From assembly GCA_965115815.1 (NCBI GenBank), contig OZ220465.1, positions 3,348,001 through 3,412,000 on the forward strand: a stretch of 64,000 nucleotides of DNA, written 5' to 3'. Each line of letters opens with the position of its first letter. Position 1 is the stretch's first letter. The notes under the pieces are model-generated. The model made no database searches. It was given only the letters and a program-made list of their open reading frames with translations, and had not been told where the DNA came from. Shown in pieces: positions 15,983 to 23,324 of this stretch. Made by a program: the position numbers and the translations under genes. This stretch comes from VXPW01 sp965115815 (GTDB taxonomy: Bacteria > Pseudomonadota > Alphaproteobacteria > TMED109).

Positions 15983-18376
15983 CTACAGGTGCTTCATGGC
16001 CACGAGCGTGATGTCGTCGTGGATCTTCTGGGCGCCGATGTGCGCTTTGAGATCTCTGACGATCCCGGCGACCGCATCGGCCGCCGTGCCCCGGCAGTTG
16101 GACCGTGCACTCTCGCAGAGACGTTCCAGACCGAAGAGGGCGCCGTCCGCGCCTTCGGCTTCGGTCACGCCATCCGTATGCAGGATGAGCATGTCGCCGC
16201 TGGTGAAGGCGATCTTGCGGGTGTCGATGAAGGGGGCGATGTCGAATTCCAGTCCGATCGGGAATCCGAGGTCCATCGTATCGATGCGTTCGAGGGCGCC
16301 GTCGCGCCGCACCAGCAGGACTTCCTCGTGCTGTCCGGCGAGCGTCAGTTCCTGATCCTCGTAATCGACGAAGACCAGGGACAGGTGCTTGTCGGACTGG
16401 GTACGCGCGATGTTCTTGAAGATCGCGCGGTTGAGGGTTTCCAGAAACCGCTTGTTGTCGCGGTCGCCCTCTTCGTGCAGGGCCCGGGCCACAGACTGCA
16501 CCATCAGCATCAGCACACCGCTCTCCAGGCCGTGGCCGGTCACGTCGCCGATTCCCACCTTGATGCGGGAACCGTCCTGCAGGACATCGTAGTAGTCCCC
16601 GCCCACTTCGTCGGCCGGCTCCATGTAGCCGGCGATCTCCAGCTTCGGGATCTGTTCCAGTTCGCTGTCCTTCGGCAGGACCATCTTCTGGATTCGGTGG
16701 GCAATTTCGAGTTCCGCGCCCAGGCGAAGGTTCTCGCTCTTGAGTTGTTCGTTGAGGGAAACGATCTCCCGGTTTGCCTCTTCGAGATTGTGCGTGCGCT
16801 CTTCGACCAAGCTTTCCAGATTCTCGGTATGGTACTGGATTTCCTGCACCATGCTGTTGAACGCGACCCCCACCTGTCCGACCTCGTCCCGCGTGGGAAT
16901 GCGGACCCGGACCGAATAGTCCTTGTTCTGCAGCCTCCGGGCCGCGCCGGCCAGCGCGCTCAGACCGGAAGTGATGCGGCCCGATATGGCGTAGACCGCG
17001 ACGAACACGATCAGCAGGCTGACCATCAGCGCAGCCACCTGCAGGTTGTAGATCCGCGCCGTGGCGCCCGAGATGCGGCCCTCCACGGCCGTCAGCAGTT
17101 GATACACGTCTTCCTCGGACACCACGAAGCCGATCGTCATGTGCTCCCTCCGGATCCCCTCCGGATTCCACAGGTGGGTCGGTTCGAGCCGCTGCTTCAG
17201 GATCAGGTACGGCTTCCGCTCGCCCCGCTCCTCGAGCGTCACGTGCTGAACCGCCACTTCATCCCCGGTCGGCAGGGGCATGTCCGCGATCGCCGGGTGC
17301 ATGCTGTTGCGGATCGATCGGTCGATGCCGGTGACCCCCTGGCCCTCCACGTCGCTGGCCACCAGCCCGATGGTCCGCTCGCCGGCTTCGTTGATGGCGA
17401 TCACATTGCCGTTGGACATCACCAGGAAGCCGAAACCGGTGTCCCCCAGCGTGATGCTCTCGACCAGCGAGGTCAGCTGGTCGAGAGTGATGTCGACGGC
17501 CACCATCCCCGCGACATCCGAGCGATCGGCCGTCCACAGAGGATGGAAAAAACTGACGATCAGGATTCCGGTGATCGCATCGACATAGGGTTCCGTCATC
17601 ACGATGTCGGACTCGACCGGCCGGGCCTCCGGGTCGGACAGCCAGGACTGCCAGCCCTCGTACACCCCCGGAAAGAAGAAATCCCAGAAATTGGGTCCCG
17701 CGTTGTGGCCCGGGTACAACTGGTCGAACGTCCGGGCCTGATCCGAATACGGCGAGGCCCGCAGGATCGAGGCGTGCTTGGGCCCGACATAGTAGACCTG
17801 CAGCTTGGCGGCGCCGGTCTTCATGATCGCGGGCCCCATCAGGTCCAGGAACCTGCTGTCCCGAATTTCCCGGGCGGTGGTCGGCAGCGGTTCGCGATTC
17901 TCGTCCAGCAGGTACCCCCAGACACTGACGGCGGAGGGGGCACCGGGCAGGTTCTGCGACCATCCGCCTTCGGCATCGTAGACCAGCGGGCGCGTCAGGG
18001 ACGGATCGGCGGACATGGCGTCTCCGAGCGCGCCCTTGACTTCCGGATGGTCGATCAGGAACTGCATTCCGTTGGCCAGCATCGTGATTTCGGAGTGCAC
18101 CCGATCCAGGAGCAGGTCGGCCTGCGAGGTCGTCATTTCGATGGAGGTCTGCAGGAACTGCTCGGTGGACTGCGTCAGGCCCGCACTGATCTCGTTTCGC
18201 GCATCCCGGGACAGCCGCTGCATGTTCCAGATCGCCACGCCCCCGGCCAGCACCAGGTCGAAGAACACGGCCGCCCCGACCACGAGCACGAACTTGGCGC
18301 GAAAGCTGCGGAGCGAAAATCGCCCCAGGGGCCGGCTGCCGTCGCCTCCTTCGCTCCGGGCCGCCGACGGCGTCAT
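15983..18376 (-). CDS. Membrane sensor SpoIIE-family protein phosphatase
   Basis: This 797-residue SiaA-like phosphatase has, in order: a short cytoplasmic lead; transmembrane helix 1 (about 29-49); a large periplasmic region of about 390 residues with Cache-like sequence (FFHPLWTADRSDVAGMVAVDI, GDTGFGFLVMSNGNVIA); transmembrane helix 2 (about 445-468); HAMP (SGLSALAGAARRLQNKDYSV); a coiled coil to about 560; and a PP2C-type SpoIIE domain. Metal-binding residues are seen in DEVGGDYYDV, GDVTGHGLESG, LHTDGVTEAEG and HDDITLVAMK. It should dephosphorylate a STAS partner in response to a periplasmic signal. It overlaps the methyltransferase gene by four bases at its start. Confidence 0.92.
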   Translation of the reverse strand: MTPSAARSEGGDGSRPLGRFSLRSFRAKFVLVVGAAVFFDLVLAGGVAIWNMQRLSRDARNEISAGLTQSTEQFLQTSIEMTTSQADLLLDRVHSEITMLANGMQFLIDHPEVKGALGDAMSADPSLTRPLVYDAEGGWSQNLPGAPSAVSVWGYLLDENREPLPTTAREIRDSRFLDLMGPAIMKTGAAKLQVYYVGPKHASILRASPYSDQARTFDQLYPGHNAGPNFWDFFFPGVYEGWQSWLSDPEARPVESDIVMTEPYVDAITGILIVSFFHPLWTADRSDVAGMVAVDITLDQLTSLVESITLGDTGFGFLVMSNGNVIAINEAGERTIGLVASDVEGQGVTGIDRSIRNSMHPAIADMPLPTGDEVAVQHVTLEERGERKPYLILKQRLEPTHLWNPEGIRREHMTIGFVVSEEDVYQLLTAVEGRISGATARIYNLQVAALMVSLLIVFVAVYAISGRITSGLSALAGAARRLQNKDYSVRVRIPTRDEVGQVGVAFNSMVQEIQYHTENLESLVEERTHNLEEANREIVSLNEQLKSENLRLGAELEIAHRIQKMVLPKDSELEQIPKLEIAGYMEPADEVGGDYYDVLQDGSRIKVGIGDVTGHGLESGVLMLMVQSVARALHEEGDRDNKRFLETLNRAIFKNIARTQSDKHLSLVFVDYEDQELTLAGQHEEVLLVRRDGALERIDTMDLGFPIGLEFDIAPFIDTRKIAFTSGDMLILHTDGVTEAEGADGALFGLERLCESARSNCRGTAADAVAGIVRDLKAHIGAQKIHDDITLVAMKHL

Positions 18377-19548
18377 CGCGGCCGTCGCCCCGACGCCACC
18401 CAGATCGGCCAGCCGGCATAGCCCTTGGGGTGCAGGGCGGCAAAGATGTGGTCGTCGAAGCCCTGCTTGAACCGCCGGATGAACGTCTCGTCGTCACCCC
18501 TCTCCCGGGCCATGCTCCCGGCGAACATCTGCTTCCACGTCCGGATCACGTCGGCAAACTCCTCGGGGTCTCCATCGAGATTGGTCACCATGAAGGACTC
18601 CATGCGAATGTCCTCGAGCCCTGCATCGAGCAGGAGCCTGCGGCTCTTCGGTCCGATCTCGATGTCCATGTTGAAGTGGTTCCACAATTTGGCAACCTCG
18701 TTGTACGTCCACTGGATCGATTTCGAACGGGGCTCGCCCAAGCAGTGGGAGTTCTTTTCGTTGGTCACGTACACGCGGCCGCCGGGCCGGCAGATCCGGA
18801 GCAGCTCGGCCAGAATCTGTTCCGGACGGTCGAAGACCTGCAGGGAATGTCGGCAGATCACGAAGTCGAACTCGTCGCTGGGCAGGAGCATCTCAGCCGC
18901 ATCGCCGTAGACATACTCGACCCCGGAAACATCGAATTCCTTCGCCATCTTGCGGGCATAGGAAAGGCTGGACCGGGCATGATCGAGCGCCACGACCTGC
19001 GTCGGCTTGAATTCCTTGAACACCAGAATGGCGAAGTCGCCGATCCCGCAGCAGATGTCGGCGACCTTCATGCCCTCGGCGATGCCGTGCCGGGCCAGGA
19101 TGTGCTTCTCGTGCCGCCAGGTCAGGGTGGTCTGCTTCCGCAGGACGGACACGAACGAACTGTCCTCGACAAACGCCTGTCCGGGATAAAAGTCCTGGTC
19201 GTATGCCACCACTTCGATTCGCGGAATCCTGCAGCGCAGCGCCCGGAACTTCCCGGGAGTCCACCCCACCACGCTGGACAGCGTCACCCGGACCTTCAGG
19301 TCCGGCCGCTCCGCGCAGACCCCCGTCAGCACGCCGGCCACGCCGTTGAAGGCGATGTTGTTCGACTGGAGCAGCCTGCGGACATTGACATAGAAGGTTC
19401 CGGTGGCCCGTCGCGCGCTGGCCCGCAGCGCCTCCAGGCACGTCGCGATCTCCCCGATGGACCGCGGGCGCATCGAGCCGGAAAGCGAAAATACCTGATT
19501 GTTCTCGTCGAACGCGAACTCGAAGGAGGCTTCGGCCCGAGGCGGCAT
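18373..19548 (-). CDS. STAS-like domain fused to SAM-dependent methyltransferase
   Basis: The protein has 391 residues. Residues 1-110 or so (FAFDENNQVFSLSGSMRPRS, then GTFYVNVRRLLQSNNIAFNG) have the strand-helix pattern and Asn-rich loop of STAS/slr1659-like domains. From about 150 a class I methyltransferase follows, with motif I VADICCGIGDFAIL, an acidic end of strand 2 in VVALDHA, the motif FDFVICRHSLQVF and the CRPGGRVYVTNEKN block. The end (KGYAGWPIWVASGRRPR) is typical of some methyltransferases of unknown substrate. The start lies in a TGATG-type overlap with the upstream gene, and its stop overlaps the phosphatase start. I take the N-terminus as a docking or switch domain. The methyl acceptor is unknown. 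Confidence 0.72.
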   Translation of the reverse strand: MPPRAEASFEFAFDENNQVFSLSGSMRPRSIGEIATCLEALRASARRATGTFYVNVRRLLQSNNIAFNGVAGVLTGVCAERPDLKVRVTLSSVVGWTPGKFRALRCRIPRIEVVAYDQDFYPGQAFVEDSSFVSVLRKQTTLTWRHEKHILARHGIAEGMKVADICCGIGDFAILVFKEFKPTQVVALDHARSSLSYARKMAKEFDVSGVEYVYGDAAEMLLPSDEFDFVICRHSLQVFDRPEQILAELLRICRPGGRVYVTNEKNSHCLGEPRSKSIQWTYNEVAKLWNHFNMDIEIGPKSRRLLLDAGLEDIRMESFMVTNLDGDPEEFADVIRTWKQMFAGSMARERGDDETFIRRFKQGFDDHIFAALHPKGYAGWPIWVASGRRPR

Positions 19549-20147
19549 CAGACGGTCTCTTGCTCGAGAGACAGGTCGACCGTCAGACGGACGGACGTGC
19601 CTTCGACCGTTTCGGCCGAGAACCGGGCCTTGTACAACACGGCGAGCTCGAACAGCCCCAACCGTCGATCGAGATCCTCTTCGGAAAACAGCATGTTCAG
19701 GTACTGGTCGCCGGCATCGGGCGCGCAGAGTTCCCCGACGGTCCTCTCGTAGAACTGCTGTTCGACCCGGCCACAGGGCACGACCGTCGTGATTCGGTCC
19801 ACCGGGCCGTTCCGGAGAATCCGGAAAAGGAGCCGTTCCGGTTCCTTCCGCGTGCGGTGCACCACCTCGAGGATTTCGTTGATCGTGGCCGACAACAGAT
19901 TGGAAGACCTGAAGGGATCGGCACGGTTGTGACCGACGATTTCTGCGACGAAGGACGACAGGTAGTCGCAGTAGACCCACCGGGAATCCAGGACCTCGGC
20001 ATGCAGAGAAATCTCCATCAGCGGCCGGAAGCCCGGATCGCAATCCGCCGAGCCCGGCGGATCCGCCACCTTGTCGTGGGCGCGCACATTCTCCGGTTGC
20101 GGCGGCGGCCCGGCACCATCAGACCCGCTCCGGCCCCCGGTCGCCAT
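19548..20147 (-). CDS. Uncharacterised protein, possible degenerate ATPase-type switch partner
   Basis: This is the first gene of the minus-strand signalling block. Conservation-like sequence starts at MEISLHAEVLDSRWVYC (ATG at 20018). In-frame ATGs at 20147, 20216 and 20318 are also possible, and I give the 20147 start tentatively. The core of about 155 residues contains NLLSATINEILEVVHRTRKE, which sits where a GHKL N-box would be. It ends in a beta-rich region SVRLTVDLSLEQETV. This could be a divergent relative of the slr1658-like ATPase at 15420, but the G-box is not visible, so the assignment is weak. Stop and start overlap with the methyltransferase gene (ATGA) indicates tight co-translation. 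Confidence 0.62.
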   Translation of the reverse strand: MATGGRSGSDGAGPPPQPENVRAHDKVADPPGSADCDPGFRPLMEISLHAEVLDSRWVYCDYLSSFVAEIVGHNRADPFRSSNLLSATINEILEVVHRTRKEPERLLFRILRNGPVDRITTVVPCGRVEQQFYERTVGELCAPDAGDQYLNMLFSEEDLDRRLGLFELAVLYKARFSAETVEGTSVRLTVDLSLEQETV

Positions 20148-20670
20148 CGGGCCGATCCCGGGTGCGGGCGCATCCGGCGGCCGAACCTCCTCAACCGCTC
20201 CCGTACGAAGGGGCATCCGCTTGGCCGACACTGCAATGATCCTCCAGCTGTGGAAACCTGCCGGATTCGTGCATGTTGCCGGCCGGCCACCTATAGCACA
20301 ACGCGTCCAGTCGTGCACCGGGAATCATCAGGCCAAGATGCCTCCATGCCATGCCGGAGAGGATAGAGGATATGGAGTCCGGACTGCCGGGCGTGGGGCG
20401 CGGGCCGTCGACAGTGCGCGGGGGCGGTCCCGCACCGGCCGGGCCCGGTCGTTACGGGACCGCAGGAAGCAGGAACGGCACCGATTTCCGATCGCAGGAC
20501 CGCGCCCTGCGGTGCCCCGTCCGACTCGTTCCGATCTTCCCCGGTGGGCCCGGGCGCGGCGGGCGCCCCGGATCCGGCACTTTGTCGTGTATCCGTGTAC
20601 CCTCGACGCAATCGCAGCGACCGGCAGATCCCCCCGCCGAGGACGGATCCGGCGAAAGTCCGAGGTGGGT
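20148..20670. other. Divergent promoter region of the signalling block
   Basis: The region separates the minus-strand block from the plus-strand phosphatase gene and must carry promoters for both. An AT-richer patch at 20230-20360 (GCAATGATCC, TATAGCACAA, GGATAGAGGATA) is a likely place, but no consensus -35/-10 pair or operator can be assigned. Confidence 0.4.
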
Positions 20671-21621
20671 ATGGAAGACTTGACCGGCAAGGAACTGGAA
20701 GAAGCGCGACATGCGCCGGCGCTCGCGCGCCGGCTCGCGGAAACCCGACGCAAGCTCGCCCGGCTGGAAGCCGAACACGACGACCTGCAACTGCTCTATG
20801 AAGCCACCATCGCGCACGGCGAGGCGGTAGAGGATCAGCTCGCCGAGAGCAACATCCTGCTGCAGCGCACCCAGAGCAGGCTGGAAGAAGAACTCAACGA
20901 AGCCTCTCACTACGCGAGATCCATCCTGCCCGCGCCCCGTGCCGAGCAGCCGAGCACCGAATGGTACTTCGAACCTTCGACGGAGCTCGGAGGGGACGCG
21001 TTCGGCTATCACCATGTCGATGCCGACCACTTCGCGGTCTACCTGATCGACGTGTGCGGACACGGCATCGGCGCGGCCCTCCTGGCGGCGACCGTGATCA
21101 ACGTCCTGCGAACCCAGGCGATGTCGAGCGCCGATTTTGCCGATCCCAGTTCCGTTCTGGCGGCCCTGAACGACGCCTTTCCGATGGAACACCAGAACAA
21201 CATGTTCTTCACGATCTGGTACGGCGTGCACGACCGTCGCACGGACACGCTGCGGTATTCGTCCGGAGGACACCCGCCGGCCATCTTGCTCAGTCCGGGC
21301 CCCGGCCCTTCCGGGAACCGCGAGCCCGCTCCCGCCGAGCTGCTGGCGAGCAAGGGCAACGTTGCCATCGGCACCTTTCCGGACCTGCGGTTTCCGGCCC
21401 GGACGACGACCATCCGGCCGGGTGACCAGCTGCTGGTATACAGTGACGGTGCCTATGAAATCCCGGTGGCCGACGGTCGGATGCTGTCGCAGCAGGATTT
21501 GGTCGATTTCGCCCGAGCCGATGGCGGGCGCGAGCCCGAGGACATCTATCGGTGGGTTCGATCCCACAATGGTGAAGGCGCACTTCCGGATGATTTTTCC
21601 GTCGTGAAGGTTCGTTTCTAG
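20671..21621 (+). CDS. Soluble SpoIIE-family protein phosphatase
   Basis: The 316-residue protein begins at ATG 20671 after a GAGGTGGG ribosome site. Residues 1-85 are rich in E, R and L and form a coiled coil. A PP2C SpoIIE domain follows with LGGDAFGYHHVD, the metal site LIDVCGHGIGAALLAA, SSGGHPPAILL, LLVYSDGAYEI and the final PDDFSVVKVRF. It has no membrane segment and no sensor domain, so any input must come through the coiled coil or a partner. It is divergent from the five-gene minus-strand block, which has its own membrane-bound SpoIIE phosphatase. Two phosphatases may thus act on one switch. Confidence 0.88.
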   Translation: MEDLTGKELEEARHAPALARRLAETRRKLARLEAEHDDLQLLYEATIAHGEAVEDQLAESNILLQRTQSRLEEELNEASHYARSILPAPRAEQPSTEWYFEPSTELGGDAFGYHHVDADHFAVYLIDVCGHGIGAALLAATVINVLRTQAMSSADFADPSSVLAALNDAFPMEHQNNMFFTIWYGVHDRRTDTLRYSSGGHPPAILLSPGPGPSGNREPAPAELLASKGNVAIGTFPDLRFPARTTTIRPGDQLLVYSDGAYEIPVADGRMLSQQDLVDFARADGGREPEDIYRWVRSHNGEGALPDDFSVVKVRF

Positions 21622-22100
21622 CAGTACGGAATCCATCGGATTGCAGGGTATAGGGACTTCAGTTTCCCCCGGCCGTCTGCAGGCGTGAACCGCCAGTCGA
21701 CGGCGCCGCCGGCCGCAGGGCGGCGTGCGCCCCATGCCGCGGTCTCCCGCACCTTGGGGTCGCGGTCGGGAAGGCGTCGCCGGAGGCCTTGCCGCGACCG
21801 CGCGCCGATGTCGCTCTCGGCCCTGTGGAGCCAGCTTCCGTGCTTCGGCGTGTACCGACACTCGAACCGCACTCTCAGCGTCCAGCGGGCACCACCCTCG
21901 GGCGGGGACGAGCAGGCCAGGGCGCCCGGTTCGCTTCCTTCGTCCCGTCCGGGAGTTTCGGCCGGCGGTGCTCCTGCTCCCTGCGGCGCAGGGCGGCCTC
22001 CGGACCTCCGGAACGCAGCGCTTGCGCCGGCGCTCGCCCGACGGGGTACCGATACCCCGGCGGCGCGCGAGATCGGCATCCCGGAGCCGGCCGCCGTCAC
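21618..22100 (-). pseudogene. IS630-family transposase, C-terminal remnant
   Basis: The minus-strand frame ends with FECRYTPKHGSWLHRAESDI, then SRQGLRRRLPDRD, and VDWRFTPADGRGKLKSLYP. This is the characteristic C-terminus of IS630-type transposases, including the last catalytic acidic residue in HRAESD. Further upstream the frame loses similarity, and the first and second Asp blocks are not recognisable. The remnant abuts the stop codon of the phosphatase gene. Confidence 0.82.
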
Positions 22101-22205
22101 GCCCCTCGTCCGCCATCAGCACGCCGACGCCGGGCGACTCCGGTACCGTCGACGATCGCCTGGAGCTCCCGGCGCTCCCGCGCCGAAAGGGCCCCTCGGG
22201 AGATC

Positions 22206-22447
22206 TTCCTGCCCTAGGGGTGGGCCAGGGTCCGCTCCGGTCCCGGTTCCGAAACCCTGCAGGCAGGTCGGCTCCCGGGGACCGGATCCGTCCGGTCCGC
22301 AGGAGAACGCGGGCACCTGTACGCTCGGCCTCGGATCTGCGGAGACGAACCGGCGAGATCCGTACCGATTGGCGGCCCGCGGGTGCCGACACGGACCGAC
22401 ACGGAAATCCTGCTGGGATCCGGTCGTCAGTGCAACGTTTCCGGACT
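22206..22447. repeat. Dispersed repeat, copy 2
   Basis: This is the same-orientation relative of 5426-5697. It has the same landmarks: CTTCCTGCCCTA at the left, CCTGCAGGCAGG, CCGGATCCGTCCGG, GACACGGACCGACACGG, and AACGTTTCCG at the right. It has fewer tandem GACACGGACC units than copy 1. Here it lies between the IS630 remnant and the CobW fragment. Confidence 0.7.
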
Positions 22448-22656
22448 ACCGGCGGTTGCCCGATTCTCCGGAACGTGGGAGCAACCCGGCATGGACCGGA
22501 TCCTCCGTCCCGAGGAAGCGGACGGCGCCTTGCCCGACCCGCGACGCCCTGCTGCGGGAGACGACGGCGTCGGCACCGCCGACCGGCGGTGCACGGCCCG
22601 GGACGCCCCGCCGAAACGGAAGTCCCGACCCCCATCCATGCCGTGATTCCGGACCG

Positions 22657-23265
22657 CTAGACCGATATCGACGGGTCGCGGGCGGCTCGGGCATGCCGCT
22701 CCGCCCGGGCCTCGCTCAGACGCTGGAACTGGGGCAGGTCGACGCGCAGGCTGGACTCGACGGCGGCGCGGGCGGGATCGGAGGTGATGAACAGGAAGCG
22801 GGAACGGTCGACCTCGAGCTCCGGCAACCGTTGCGGAGGCTGGTAGACGTGCTGGACCCCGTTGATGATCACCGGTCCGTCGAGGTTCTTGACCTTGATC
22901 GCGCCCTTGGTCCGGTACATGACGTCCCCGTTCGTCTGCGTGCCCGCATTCAGCCAGCCGTGCAGCGCTTCCCATTCGAGCGCGTGCGAGATTTCGATCG
23001 CGAACCCGTGCAGGTCGTTCCCGAGCATGTCGCTGCGGCCGTAGTGCGGCGACCCGAGCCACCTGCCCAGATCCCCGTCCATCAGGCGTGTTTCCAGACC
23101 TGCCCCGGTCAGTGCTTCCGCACGCCATGACCGATCCGACGGCACCAGATCGGCAACGGGGTTCAGGGCCCGCACCCCGGCCCCCGGTTCCGGACCGGCC
23201 CGCGACGCCGAATCGATCACGATGCAGTCCGCGACAGCAATTTGCTTGAAGCCGTGATGCGACCG
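22657..23265 (-). pseudogene. CobW-family GTPase, C-terminal fragment
   Basis: CobW/COG0523 proteins are GTP-dependent metallochaperones. The fragment starts in KQIAVADCIVIDSAS, equivalent to the region just before the guanine-specificity motif, which has been lost (an NKxD or TKxD is expected). It continues into the CobW_C domain: GDVMYRTKGAIKVKNLDGP, VIINGVQHVYQPPQRLP and SRFLFITSDPARAAVESSL. The GTP-binding P-loop half is absent; upstream lies a stop and then the end of the transposase pseudogene. No function is expected. Confidence 0.8.
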
Positions 23266-23324
23266 CGCCCTGCCTGTGACTCACATGTCTTGTCTGGACG
23301 TACTTCCTGGTACAGCTCGCTGGA

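Noticed and set aside
15989..18421. An 810-codon plus-strand frame across the sensor phosphatase
   Set aside because: It is antisense to a gene with intact SpoIIE, HAMP and membrane segments and has no recognisable domains.
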